NCBI GenBank assembly: GCA_944386695.1
Contig: CALXCB010000005.1
Coordinates: 1-49,763, forward strand
From: an uncultured Clostridia bacterium
Lineage (GTDB): Bacteria; Bacillota; Clostridia; TANB77; CAG-508
Direction: 5' to 3'
DNA length: 49,763 bases
The position numbers and the translations under genes are program-made. The notes beneath the pieces were generated by a model. The model had not been told where the DNA came from. It searched no databases and worked only from the letters and a program-made list of their open reading frames with translations. Shown piece by piece: positions 25,408 through 34,263 of this stretch. Each line of letters opens with the position of its first letter. Position 1 is the first letter of the stretch.

Positions 25408-27000
25408 TTAAAATTGTCCATATATAAAGCTACTTGGATTATAATCTTTTCCGTATATTCCAAATATAATTATACTAAATATTCCAACATAATATATTGT
25501 CCATCTTATTAATACATTTCTTTTTCCTATTTCTTCTCTTACATGATAGTTTTTTTCTTGTAAAAAATCTACTATTAGCATAATAATTAAAGAAATAATT
25601 ACTATTGTAAATTCTCCTTTATCTAGTCCTAATGATAACATTTTGCCATTTAGAATTTCTCCAAAATTCGAAAAATTAAACATTGATTTTAATATTGTAA
25701 ATGCTGAGCTAATATTTGTTGCTCTAAATATTAACATTCCAATATTTACAAGTATAAATGTTCTTAACATTTGCCATATTTTATATTTTTTACTATTTAT
25801 ATTTATTTTTAAGAAATTTATTGTTTTCTTAAATACTGGCTCTAATAGCATTCCTATAGACATTATAACAAAATAGTACATTCCATAAAATATATATTTC
25901 CAACTGGCACCATGCCACAAGCCATTTGAGAACCATACAAAAAATAATGGACATAATGCTAATATTGTTTTTGATAAATGTGCATGTTTTTTTAATTTTT
26001 CTTTTAGTTTTGTAGTTAAGTGTAAATACCATTTAGAAAATGCTACTGAATAAAATACATATTCTTTTAGCCATGTTCCTAAAGTAATATTCCACCTTCT
26101 CCAAAATTCTTGTACTGACTTTGAAAAAAACGGTCTTTTAAAATTCTCGGCTAATGTGATTCCAAATATTTCCGCTACACCTCTAACAATATTTATGCAA
26201 CCTGCAAAATCTGCATATATTTGGAATGTATAAAATAGAATGGCACAAATTATGATTAATCCTGAATATTGTGTATAATTACCAAATACTGTATCTACTA
26301 ATATTGCTAATCTATCTGCAATTACCATTTTTTGAAAGAAACCCCAAAGTACTAAAAGACTTCCACTTTTTATGTTTTGGAATTCTATTTTATGTGGCTC
26401 ATATAATTTTGTTGCCAATTCTTTATATCTTCCAATTGGTCCTTCTACTATTTGTGGAAAAAATGCTAAAAATAATGCTACTCGTCCTAGATTTTTATCT
26501 GGATCTATTTTTTGTCTATATACATCTATTACATAACTTAATCCTTGTAAAGTATAATATGATATTCCTAATGGTAAGATAAATTGCATACTTGGAATTT
26601 GTATATTTAAATTAAATAAATTTAGCAGTGTATTGATATTTCCTGAAAAGAAGTTAAAATATTTTATAACTCCTAATATACCTAAGTTAATTATTAAAGC
26701 AATGAGAACGACCAACTTCTTTTTTGTTTTGGCTTTTTCTTTTAATTTCTTTTTTTCTTCTTTTTCTTTGTCTTTAATTTCTAATTCTAATCTTTTATCT
26801 ATTTTTCCTAAAAGTAAACTTAAAAGATATATAGATAAAGTTGTAATAAGCATAAAGATTATTAATTGGTTACTATTTAACCAATAAAATATATAGCTTG
26901 ATAATAATAATGTAACCCATTTATATTTTTTAGGTGTTATAATATATGCAATAATGACAACTGCTACAAACAATATAAACTTTAAAGAATTGATTTCCAT
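25408..27000 (-). CDS. dltB: DltB-like MBOAT acyltransferase
   Basis: MBOAT proteins move an acyl group from a carrier across the membrane. The 530-aa product is polytopic, with about 11 hydrophobic spans. It has QFILPLGISYYTLQGLSYVI, EGPIGRYKEL, RRWNITLGTWLKEYVF and the MBOAT His in NGLWHGASWKYIFYG. A Lys/Glu-rich cytoplasmic loop (LELEIKDKEKEEKKKLKEKA) is an unusual insertion near residue 75. It sits between the carrier-protein gene and the SGNH gene, as expected for teichoic-acid D-alanylation. The related alginate O-acetylase type cannot be excluded by sequence alone. Confidence 0.85.
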   Translation of the reverse strand: MEINSLKFILFVAVVIIAYIITPKKYKWVTLLLSSYIFYWLNSNQLIIFMLITTLSIYLLSLLLGKIDKRLELEIKDKEKEEKKKLKEKAKTKKKLVVLIALIINLGILGVIKYFNFFSGNINTLLNLFNLNIQIPSMQFILPLGISYYTLQGLSYVIDVYRQKIDPDKNLGRVALFLAFFPQIVEGPIGRYKELATKLYEPHKIEFQNIKSGSLLVLWGFFQKMVIADRLAILVDTVFGNYTQYSGLIIICAILFYTFQIYADFAGCINIVRGVAEIFGITLAENFKRPFFSKSVQEFWRRWNITLGTWLKEYVFYSVAFSKWYLHLTTKLKEKLKKHAHLSKTILALCPLFFVWFSNGLWHGASWKYIFYGMYYFVIMSIGMLLEPVFKKTINFLKININSKKYKIWQMLRTFILVNIGMLIFRATNISSAFTILKSMFNFSNFGEILNGKMLSLGLDKGEFTIVIISLIIMLIVDFLQEKNYHVREEIGKRNVLIRWTIYYVGIFSIIIFGIYGKDYNPSSFIYGQF

Positions 27001-27019
27001 CTTAATTACTTTTCCTTTT

Positions 27020-27241
27020 CTAACTTAGTCTTTTTATTAAATCATATAGTTTTTCTGCTGAATTAAAGTTTTCTGGAATTATATCTTTTGCTGTAATTTC
27101 TACATCAAATTCATTATCTATATCTGCAACAATTGAAATTATATCAAATGAATCTAAAAGTTCTTCATCAATAAGATGTTCATTTGTATAATAATCTACA
27201 TCTGCATTATATTTTTTTAAAATTTCAATTAATTTTTCCAT
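27020..27241 (-). CDS. dltC: Acyl/D-alanyl carrier protein
   Basis: A 73-aa four-helix carrier. The Ser in LLDSFDIISIV (residue about 32) is the phosphopantetheine attachment site. The protein is acidic and of the usual DltC length. Its ATG follows the dltA stop directly (TAAATGG-type junction), so translation is coupled. With the adenylation enzyme upstream and MBOAT downstream, it most likely carries D-alanine. Confidence 0.88.
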   Translation of the reverse strand: MEKLIEILKKYNADVDYYTNEHLIDEELLDSFDIISIVADIDNEFDVEITAKDIIPENFNSAEKLYDLIKRLS

Positions 27242-28756
27242 TTATTTATACTCTCCTTTTATAAAATTATTTTTTAATAGTTTTCTATCTATTTTTCCAT
27301 TTTGATTGTATGGAAATACATTTAGTTTTATCATTTCATTTGGTACCATATATGGTAATAATTTTTCTTTAAGAATTTTGTGTAATTCGTTTTTTTCTAA
27401 CTTTTTAGATTGGTAAAATAATATTATTCTTGATGTTTTTTCATCATAAACACAAACCCCTAATGTTATTCCTTGTATGGAATTGACATTTTTTTCTATT
27501 TCGCCTAACTCTATTCTATATCCCATATGCTTTATTTGAAAGTCTTTTCTAGATACATATACAATTTCTCCATTTTCGTTAATTTTTACAATATCTCCTG
27601 TTTTATATATTTTTTCAGGATAATTTTTATTTAGTGGATTTTGAACAAATACTTTATTTGTTTTTTCTTTATCTTTATAATAACCTGAAGCTAGGAAAGA
27701 TCCTCTTACACACAGCTCTCCTTTTGTACTTTCTGTTCCGTCATGTTTTAAGATAAATACATTACAATTGTCACAAGCTTTTCCTATTGGTATTGATTCG
27801 TTTTCTTTAAATTCTCTATCTAAAATATAATATGTACAAATATCTGTTACTTCTGTTGGACCATATAAATTGGCGTATAATGCTTTTACATTTTTTCTCC
27901 ATTCATTTAATTGTTTTACAGGCATTGTTTCTCCTGCAAATAGAACTTTTTTTAGCGTTTTTGGCTTTATTGCTTCAAATGCTTTTAAATTTGCAACTAT
28001 ACACAATGCTGATGGAACCCAATAAATTGTATTTATATTTTTCTCATTTATATATTCTAGTAATTTTACTGGAAATGAAAAATATTTCTTTGGTATTATA
28101 ACTAATCTTGCTCCAGCCATTATTGTTGAAAAAATGTCTAATACTGACATACTAAAATAAAATGGTGTTTGATTTCCGAATATTGTATTTTTGTCAAATT
28201 TAAATATTTCTACTACTGAACTGATATATGTTAGAACAGATCTATGTGAAACAGCTATTCCTTTTGGTTCTCCAGTTGACCCTGATGTAAATAATACATA
28301 TATTAAGTCTGTATCTATCATATTTTTTCTTATCTGTATTAGCTTTTCTTCTTCTAATTCTTCTAATTGTAAGTCACTATATAAATAGATATTTTTTAAT
28401 TCTTCCATTTCTTTTATTTTTTGATTATTTTTGTCATCTGTTATAATCATTTCTGGTTCTAATTTGTCACATATCATTTTTATTCTTTCTTTTGGCGATT
28501 TTGTATCTATAACTGTATAAAAATTACCGCTATATACAACCCCCATCATTGCAACTAAACATTCTATACTCTTTTCCATAAATATTACTATTGATTTTTT
28601 TTCTTTCTTTATTTTGCTGTTTATATTAGAACCGATTAGCTTTGCTGTGTCTTTAAATTCTTTATATGTTATACTATTGTTTTCGTCTTCAAATATTGTT
28701 TTTTCTGGATTTTTTTTCTCATTTTTTTCTAAATATTCTAATATATTTTTTACCAT
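27242..28756 (-). CDS. dltA: D-alanine--carrier protein ligase-like adenylation enzyme
   Basis: An adenylate-forming enzyme of 504 aa. It shows the core motifs VLFTSGSTGEPKGIAVSHRS (A3), YGPTEVTDICTYY (A5), GELCVRGSFLASGYY and KIYKTGDIVKINENG (A7). The A10 Lys is in NQNGKIDRKLL. Length and single-domain layout match DltA, which activates D-alanine and loads DltC. First gene of the dltA-dltC-dltB-SGNH operon, with a good promoter about 110 bases upstream. The gene order A-C-B-D differs from the classic A-B-C-D. Confidence 0.85.
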   Translation of the reverse strand: MVKNILEYLEKNEKKNPEKTIFEDENNSITYKEFKDTAKLIGSNINSKIKKEKKSIVIFMEKSIECLVAMMGVVYSGNFYTVIDTKSPKERIKMICDKLEPEMIITDDKNNQKIKEMEELKNIYLYSDLQLEELEEEKLIQIRKNMIDTDLIYVLFTSGSTGEPKGIAVSHRSVLTYISSVVEIFKFDKNTIFGNQTPFYFSMSVLDIFSTIMAGARLVIIPKKYFSFPVKLLEYINEKNINTIYWVPSALCIVANLKAFEAIKPKTLKKVLFAGETMPVKQLNEWRKNVKALYANLYGPTEVTDICTYYILDREFKENESIPIGKACDNCNVFILKHDGTESTKGELCVRGSFLASGYYKDKEKTNKVFVQNPLNKNYPEKIYKTGDIVKINENGEIVYVSRKDFQIKHMGYRIELGEIEKNVNSIQGITLGVCVYDEKTSRIILFYQSKKLEKNELHKILKEKLLPYMVPNEMIKLNVFPYNQNGKIDRKLLKNNFIKGEYK

Positions 28757-28867
28757 TTTGCTATTTCCTTCCCTGTTTTTTACACATTTTATATGATCGA
28801 TGTGTCTTTTAAGTGAATTTGCGATATTTCTTATATTTTTTTATTTTTATAATTTTTAACGTTCACT

Positions 28868-28896
28868 ATTGTAGCACCTTTTTATATAAATTTCAA
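28868..28896 (-). promoter_or_regulatory. Promoter of the dlt-like operon
   Basis: TTGAAA (28896-28891), 17-base spacer, TACAAT (28873-28868) on the minus strand. It lies 29 bases inside the left end of the fold-back element, which could influence it. Confidence 0.75.
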
Positions 28897-28924
28897 TATG
28901 CATATTTGAAACCAGATTTTTTTT

Positions 28925-29237
28925 GTACAGCCACACTCTCAGGACCACCATGGTATATACTAAAATCTAGTTGAAACGTTAGATTGAAATGAAATATAAA
29001 ATTTCTTATATATAGAAAATGAGTAATGTTCACGCACGAAAATTATATATTTATATTTTTTAGCAATTCCTCGGCTCAATACGTGCTTTAGCCATTCTAA
29101 AAAATATAAATATATAATTTCACGAGGCTGAGTGAAAGAGCCTCATTTTCTATATTTAGAAATTTTTATTGAATGTAATGATAAGTTTCAACTAGATTTT
29201 AGTATATACCATGGCGGTCCTGAGAGTGTGGCTGTAC
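28925..29237. mobile_element. 313-bp fold-back (MITE-like) element with 53-bp terminal inverted repeats
   Basis: GTACAGCCACACTCTCAGGA... at 28925-28977 is repeated in inverse at 29185-29237 with one mismatch in 53. Inside are two more nested inverted repeats: 29001-29023 with 29142-29163, and 29038-29063 with 29097-29121. The whole element can therefore fold into one long rod. It has no coding frame. The right end abuts REP-like sequence. I see no clear target-site duplication. It could be a non-autonomous transposon or a structured RNA gene. Confidence 0.7.
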
Positions 29238-29287
29238 CAAAAAGACCCGGTCCCAAATGTGCAATGACAAAAAAGACCTGGTCCCAA
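29238..29287. repeat. Two type B REP-like half-copies in direct order
   Basis: AAAAAGACCCGGTCCCA and AAAAAGACCTGGTCCCA follow each other directly after the fold-back element and before the sigF stop. Confidence 0.7.
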
Positions 29288-29292
29288 GTTTT

Positions 29293-30019
29293 CTAAACTA
29301 ATTCTTTCCTCATCTGATCCAAAATTTTCTTTTCCAACCTAGAAACTTGTACTTGTGATATCCCAAGAATTTTAGCCACATCAGTTTGTGTCTTATCTTT
29401 ATAATATCTAAGTAGAATCAATTGCTTGTCCCTTGGCATTAATTTTTCTATCATATTATTTATTGTCAGTTTATTTGTAATTACTGATGCCTCATCTTGA
29501 TTATTAGACAAAGTTTCTAATATATTTATACTACTATCTGTTTTATTTTCGGAATATATACTCTCTTCTATTGAGTTAACTGGTCTTTTAGCTTCTAAAG
29601 CTAAAGTAATCTCTTCCCTTGGTGTTTTTAATATTTTTGAAATTTCGCCGAAGTGTCGGTTCTCTACCTTCTTTCTTTATATATTCTTTTTGTACCTCCA
29701 TGACTTTTCTATACAAGTCTTTTAAACTTCTACTTACTTTTATTGGTCCATCATCTCTTAAAAACCTTTTTATTTCCCCTAATATATAGGGTACTGCATA
29801 TGTTGAAAGTTTAACTTCATAATCTATATCAAAATTTCTTATAGATTTTATAAATCCCAATGTCCCAATTTGATACAAATCTTCTACATCATAACCTCTT
29901 CCTGTAAATCTTTTTACTATACTCCATATTAGTCCTTGGTTCTCTTCTACTAATTTTGCCATTGCGTCTTTATCGCCATTTTGGGCATTTTTTATTTCAT
30001 TTGTAATGTTATCTAGCAT
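29293..30019 (-). CDS. sigF: Sporulation sigma factor SigF, split by a +1 frame break at CGG
   Basis: SigF is the first forespore sigma factor. From ATG 30019 the first frame has LVEENQGLIWSIVKRF, DVEDLYQIGTLGFIKSIRNF (region 2) and FLRDDGPIKVSRSLKDL (start of region 3), ending KKEGREPTL. The second frame has EISKILKTPREEITLALEAK and region 4 (QLILLRYYKDKTQTDVAKIL, GISQVQVSRLEKKI). They join at CTT CGG CGA (CGG 29650-29648). Skipping C gives CTT GGC GAA and 241 aa, close to the usual 250. It is the third gene of spoIIA, with spoIIAB ending 3 bases upstream. Confidence 0.92.
29648..29650 (-). other. Putative CGG +1 recoding site in sigF
   Basis: Sense context is ACA CTT CGG CGA. This is the only one of the seven sites where C, not A, follows CGG. 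If translation needs this shift, SigF synthesis depends on it. Confidence 0.75.
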
Positions 30020-30022
30020 TGA

Positions 30023-30493
30023 CTACCCCCTTAGAGCTTCTTCTAGTGTTACTTCATCATTTTTTTGAGTTTCTTTTATTACTTTTGACATTGTAACTTT
30101 TGTACCTAACCCTAAAACTGATTCGACTTTTAATTCATCCATAAAACTTTCCATTATAGTAAATCCCATTCCAGATCTTTCTAAATTGGGCTTACTTGTA
30201 TATAATGGCTGTTTTGCCATTTCTATATTTTCTATACCTTTGCCATTGTCAGATATTTCAATTAATATTTTTCTATCTTGAATTTTACATCTTAAATTTA
30301 TTAAACCTAATTTGTCTTCATATCCATGTACAATTGCATTTGTTACCGCTTCTGATACTGCTGTTTTTATATCTGAAATTTCTTCTATTGTCGGATCTAG
30401 ACTTGCAACAAACGCTGCTACTGTAATTCTAGCAAATGCTTCATTGTTTGACTTACTTAAAAACTCTAGTTTCATCTCATTTTCGTTTATCAT
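30023..30493 (-). CDS. spoIIAB: Anti-sigma-F factor SpoIIAB
   Basis: SpoIIAB is a GHKL-fold kinase that binds and holds SigF and phosphorylates SpoIIAA. The 156-aa product has the N-box [16 protein letters not shown], the G1 box [15 protein letters not shown] and the G2 box [17 protein letters not shown]. All ATP-binding elements are present. It overlaps spoIIAA by 4 bases (ATGA) and is followed by sigF after 3 bases, the standard tightly coupled spoIIA order. Confidence 0.96.
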   Translation of the reverse strand: MINENEMKLEFLSKSNNEAFARITVAAFVASLDPTIEEISDIKTAVSEAVTNAIVHGYEDKLGLINLRCKIQDRKILIEISDNGKGIENIEMAKQPLYTSKPNLERSGMGFTIMESFMDELKVESVLGLGTKVTMSKVIKETQKNDEVTLEEALRG

Positions 30494-30840
30494 ATTACTT
30501 CCTCCTTTTGTGTTCCAGAAAATTCTTCTTCTAAATTTACCTCTGGAATTAATTTTAGAACTCCACTCATTTCGAAAATTTTTCTAACTGAATCTGTTAA
30601 ATTAGTTAATTCAAATTTTCCTCCTAGCATTGTAGTTTGTTTATATCTGCCTATTACCATTCCTATTCCTGCACTATCCATGAAAGAAACACTATTAAAA
30701 TCAAATACAACTCTTTTAGGCATAAATCTTTCAATTTCATAATCTGCTCTCCTCCTTATTTTCTTTACTTTACATTCATCAATTTCTTCTGTAACCTTAA
30801 ATAGCAGAAGTCTTTCTTGGTTATAATATCTAACTTCCAT
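30490..30840 (-). CDS. spoIIAA: Anti-anti-sigma factor SpoIIAA
   Basis: A 116-aa STAS-domain protein that frees SigF by binding SpoIIAB. The phosphorylated Ser is in [17 protein letters not shown] (about residue 58), preceded by KRVVFDFNS. It is first gene of the operon with AAGGAGG before the ATG. The upstream gap contains TTGACA-like and AT-rich sequence but no certain SigH promoter. Confidence 0.95.
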   Translation of the reverse strand: MEVRYYNQERLLLFKVTEEIDECKVKKIRRRADYEIERFMPKRVVFDFNSVSFMDSAGIGMVIGRYKQTTMLGGKFELTNLTDSVRKIFEMSGVLKLIPEVNLEEEFSGTQKEEVI

Positions 30841-30989
30841 AGAACCTCCTTATTTTCTTTAGATTTTTATTGGCTTGTCCAATTTTTTGTTTTTATTAGT
30901 GTATCATGTATCAATCAAAAAAATTGTCAAAATATGGTAATTACAAAAAAAATTTTTTTATATTATGAAGTAAGTAATGACTTTCCTAA

Positions 30990-31030
30990 TAAAAAAAAAT
31001 GATCTAAATCCATTACGAACTTAAATCATT
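30990..31030 (-). terminator. Terminator after the 31039-31587 gene
   Basis: AATGATTTAAGT pairs, with G-U pairs, with GATTTAGATCATT, followed on the minus strand by a run of nine T. It separates this gene from spoIIA. Confidence 0.8.
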
Positions 31031-31038
31031 ATCTTTAT

Positions 31039-31587
31039 TTACATATTAAAATCATATCTTGGAAATGGTGGTCTAGGCTGTGGACGTGGTGGCATACCCG
31101 GTCTTGGGCAATTAGGTCCAAAACATCCTGGTCTTCCTATTAATTCACGCAAAATTAATATTCTAATTAAATCATTTAACATATTATTTCTTCTTCTAAT
31201 TTGTCTATTTTCTTCTTCTCTATTTTCGCTTTTTTCTTCCCCTCTTACATCATTATTAAGTGTTATATTTATTTTTACTCCATCATTTGCTTCGACATTT
31301 CTATATACTTCATCTACCATACTATCTATTTCATCTTTATTTATTACTCTATTGTTTCTTGCACATACTTTTCTTACCATTGGATATACAATTCTATATA
31401 TTTCTGGATAGCATTCTTCCATATTTTCAGCCGTCATACCTCCTCTATTTTGTATATTATAATATTGAGGATATCCATTATAATTAATTTGGCTATATGG
31501 ATAATTCTCTAACATTTGATCATATGTATTTTGATATCCACTTTGTCTTGGATAACCTAAGTAATTTTGCATGTATTCTTCGTACAT
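31039..31587 (-). CDS. Tyr/Pro-rich protein, possibly a spore coat component
   Basis: The 182-aa protein has three parts. An N-terminus is rich in Tyr, Asn and Gln (residues 1-50). A central helical domain reads ECYPEIYRIVYPMVRKVCAR and NKDEIDSMVDEVYRNVEAND. A C-terminus is rich in Pro, Arg and Cys (GRPGCFGPNCPRPGMPPRPQ). I do not recognise a named family. Tyr/Pro-rich proteins of this make-up are common among clostridial spore coat and surface proteins, and spoIIA is next door, but that function is inference. Good ribosome site (AGGAGG) and own terminator. Confidence 0.72.
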   Translation of the reverse strand: MYEEYMQNYLGYPRQSGYQNTYDQMLENYPYSQINYNGYPQYYNIQNRGGMTAENMEECYPEIYRIVYPMVRKVCARNNRVINKDEIDSMVDEVYRNVEANDGVKINITLNNDVRGEEKSENREEENRQIRRRNNMLNDLIRILILRELIGRPGCFGPNCPRPGMPPRPQPRPPFPRYDFNM

Positions 31588-31640
31588 AAAAAACCTCCTA
31601 AAAATAATTTTATATATATTATTCTTAGGAGATTTTTTTG

Positions 31641-33045
31641 TTACATTTTATTTACTAATTCTTTAAACTTGTTTCCTCTATCATACATATTTTTAAACAT
31701 GTCAAAACTTGTACTAGCTGGTGAAAATAATACTGCTTCTTTTGGTTTAGCATATCTTTTAGCGAGTATTACTGCTTGAGCTAGGCTATCTGCCATATAT
31801 ATATTTATCTCTTTTTCTTGTTTTTCTGCTTCTTCTTTTACAACATCAAAAATCTCTCCAGCTGTTTGACCAATTAATATTAGTGTTTCTACTTTATCTA
31901 TTATTGGTTTAGCCATTGGTGTGTAATCTAAATTTTTACTTGCTCCTCCTGCAATTAAAACTAATTTTTCGTTTTCAAAGGCATTTAATCCTGATATTGT
32001 TCTAGATGGTGTTGAACTAGCAGAATCATTATACCATTTTACATTGTTTATTTCTTTTACAAACTCTATTCTATGTTCAACTCCAGGAAATTTTTTTATA
32101 ACTTCTATTGCTACTTCTTCTTTCACTAATGTCCTTGTTGCTGCAACCGCACAACAAATATTTTCATAATTATGTCTACCTATCATTGTAATTTCTTTTG
32201 TATTTATTATATGCTTTCTTAATTTGTCTTCACATTCTTTTATTACATCTTCATCTACTATATATCCATTATCTAATTTTTGTTTGCTACTGAAAAATAT
32301 TACTTTTCCTTTTGCTTCAGCTGCACAATTTTTTGTTATTTCATTGTCATAATTTAAAATTAAAACTCCATCTCTATTTTGGTATTTGAATATATTTTTC
32401 TTTGCTTCTATATATTCTTCATAATCTTTATGAACATTTAAATGATTTGGTGTAATGTTTGTTATAACAGAAATATCTGGACTTACTTCCATTCCCATAA
32501 GTTGAAAACTACTTAATTCTAGAATTACTTTATCATCTGGCAACATTTCCTTTAATTTTACAAATAATGGTGTTCCAATATTTCCACCTGTATAACAATG
32601 GTATCCTGCATGTTTTAATATTTCCGAAATTAAAGTTGTCGTTGTTGTTTTTCCATCACTCCCTGTTACTCCTATTATTTGGCATGGACACATTTGCATA
32701 AGTAGTTCCACTTCTGTTGTAACTATTGCGCCTCTATCAGCTTCTTCCTCTAGTTCTGGTACTGTTGGTAAACAACTTGGACTTCGAAGTATTAGGTCGA
32801 AATTATGTAATTTTGATAAATAGTTTCTTCCGAAGTGACATCTCCATTGCGTAATTTGTTATTTTATCTATTATTTCTTTTGGAATCTCACCTATTTCTC
32901 TAGAATCAAATACTGTAACATTTGATTTTTTGTCATGAAAATAGTCTATTAATGGTATGTTGCTCACACCTAAGCCTATTATAGCTACTTTTTTATTTTT
33001 TATGTACTGTTCAAATTCTTTTAATTTTTCATTTTCATATTCCAA
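31641..33045 (-). CDS. murD: UDP-N-acetylmuramoylalanine--D-glutamate ligase MurD, split by a +1 frame break at CGG
   Basis: MurD adds D-glutamate to UDP-MurNAc-L-Ala in the cytosol. From ATG 33045 the first frame has the Rossmann-like start KKVAIIGLGVSNIPLIDYF and VTVFDSRE, to AMEMSL. The second has GRNYLSKLHNFDLILRSP, the P-loop IGVTGSDGKTTTTTLI, ITPNHLNVHKDYEEYI, MIGRHNYENI and VKWYNDSASSTPSRT. They meet at CTT CGG AAG (CGG 32832-32830). Skipping C gives CTT GGA AGA, matching the Leu-Gly before N-Y-L in clostridial MurD, and 467 aa. Zero-frame translation ends eight codons after CGG. Confidence 0.92.
32830..32832 (-). other. Putative CGG +1 recoding site in murD
   Basis: Sense context is TCA CTT CGG AAG. 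MurD is essential, so a real break could not be tolerated unless another copy exists. Confidence 0.75.
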
Positions 33046-33206
33046 TTTGAATTCTTCCCTTCTTTTTTCATTATATGTTTCTTTTTTTAATTTTGTACAT
33101 TACTTTCACATATTAGCATATTTTTTTTATTTTTACAAGCTTAATGTATGATTTTTAAAATTTGGTCAATAATATTTATATATTAAATTAAACGGAGGTG
33201 TTTAAT

Positions 33207-33293
33207 ATGGCAAAAAATAAAAACAAAAAAAATAACAAAAATAATCAAAACCAGAATCAAAATAACTCAAATAACGATACAAATAATCAATAA
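33207..33293 (+). CDS. 28-residue Asn/Lys/Gln-rich peptide
   Basis: A short frame MAKNKNKKNNKNNQNQNQNN... of 28 codons, preceded by GGAGGTG 7 bases before the ATG and followed at once by a strong hairpin. The unusually good ribosome site and terminator suggest it is really made. Composition resembles very small spore-associated proteins of Firmicutes, but no family can be assigned. It is divergent from murD. Confidence 0.55.
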   Translation: MAKNKNKKNNKNNQNQNQNNSNNDTNNQ

Positions 33294-33302
33294 AATTGGT
33301 TA

Positions 33303-33333
33303 TTTCGCAAAAGGGTTTGACCCTTTTGCGAAA
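33303..33333 (+). terminator. Perfect hairpin with REP-like core after the small peptide gene
   Basis: TTTCGCAAAAGGG pairs with CCCTTTTGCGAAA around TTTGA. The TTTTGCGAAA core is the same as in the type A palindromes, linking that family to transcription ends. Confidence 0.75.
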
Positions 33334-33343
33334 TTATATTAAT

Positions 33344-33838
33344 TTACCTCATTATTCCCAAAATTAATCCTATTATTACAATTGTCCTTAGACTTTCTTT
33401 TGTAAATATATCTCCAAATAGTTCTTCAGATCTTGCTGCTTCTTCTTCAACTTTTTGGCTATCATCTATAATATCTATTGTATATGATTCTATACTTTCC
33501 GCAGTGAAATTAACAGCAAATTTTTTTGGCTCATTATAATTTGTATTTTCTATTTTTAAATATTTTGTTGCTGTTAAAATGTCACTTTTATTATATATCT
33601 CTACTTTTATATATTTTCCATTCAAATCATTTTCTTGTGTACTTGTTACTTCACCATATATTCTTCCATTTACTTTTGTTGCTTGTGCTAACTTGATTTC
33701 CATTTGTGTTGGTATATCTTGTTTTGCTGTTATATCTTCATATGTTGCATTTAATCCAACATATGTACAAAACATTGTAAATATGTAAAAACCTATTATC
33801 CAAAGAATATATTTTCTAAAAGTTTTTAATCTTCCCAT
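33344..33838 (-). CDS. Membrane protein of unknown function with two terminal spans
   Basis: Starting at ATG 33838 (AAAGGA nine bases upstream; the frame stays open to 33865 without a ribosome site), the product is 164 aa. An N-terminal span is YILWIIGFYIFTMFCTYVG. An extracytoplasmic beta-rich middle follows (KVNGRIYGEVTSTQENDLNG, YIKVEIYNKSD, FAVNFTAESIESYTIDI). A C-terminal span (TIVIIGLILGIM) ends it. The middle recalls small Ig-like or FxLYD-type domains, but I cannot name the family. Single gene. Confidence 0.7.
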   Translation of the reverse strand: MGRLKTFRKYILWIIGFYIFTMFCTYVGLNATYEDITAKQDIPTQMEIKLAQATKVNGRIYGEVTSTQENDLNGKYIKVEIYNKSDILTATKYLKIENTNYNEPKKFAVNFTAESIESYTIDIIDDSQKVEEEAARSEELFGDIFTKESLRTIVIIGLILGIMR

Positions 33839-33953
33839 TTTTTCCATTCCTTTCTGAAGGCACAAATATGGTTAAAAAAGAACTAATTTTTTTCACCTTT
33901 CATCCCCTATCTTATTCATTATAACAAAATATACCATTTTTTTCAATAGATAT

Positions 33954-33967
33954 AGTACACGTGTACT
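33954..33967. promoter_or_regulatory. Perfect palindrome AGTACACGTGTACT
   Basis: A 14-base perfect palindrome about 60 bases upstream of the ribbon-helix-helix-like gene. It is well placed to be an operator for that protein or a dimeric regulator. Confidence 0.45.
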
Positions 33968-34026
33968 GATTTTTATCCCTTTTTTGTATACAATAAACAT
34001 AAAATAAATGAAAGGATCTAGTATAT

Positions 34027-34212
34027 ATGGAGAAACTAAAAATCGAAAAAAGTTCTAAAACTAGTAACAGTGTAACTCGCACTATTAGAATTAGTGGTGC
34101 TACATTTGATAAAATAAGTGAATTAGCTGATAAAAATGAAGTTAGTTTTAACTGTGTAATTAACCAAATTATTGAATTTGGTCTAAGTAATCTTGAAAAT
34201 GATCAAAACTAA
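34027..34212 (+). CDS. Small ribbon-helix-helix-like DNA-binding protein
   Basis: The 61-aa product has a basic N-terminus, a beta strand TRTIRISG and two helices (ATFDKISELADKNE, SFNCVINQIIEFGLSNLE), the layout of Arc/CopG-type RHH proteins. AAAGGATCT lies before the ATG. No toxin gene follows, so it is a stand-alone regulator rather than an antitoxin. A perfect palindrome lies upstream and a terminator directly after. Confidence 0.68.
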   Translation: MEKLKIEKSSKTSNSVTRTIRISGATFDKISELADKNEVSFNCVINQIIEFGLSNLENDQN

Positions 34213-34234
34213 AAATTCATACCAATAGATTGGC

Positions 34235-34263
34235 AAAAAGGACACATTTTTGTGTCCTTTTTT
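34235..34263. terminator. Bidirectional terminator between the RHH gene and gatB
   Basis: AAAGGACACA / TGTGTCCTTT with T-rich sequence on both strands, in the convergent gap. Confidence 0.85.

Noticed and set aside
28925..29237. Hidden coding gene in the fold-back element
   Set aside because: Frames are short, lack ribosome sites and simply follow the inverted-repeat symmetry.
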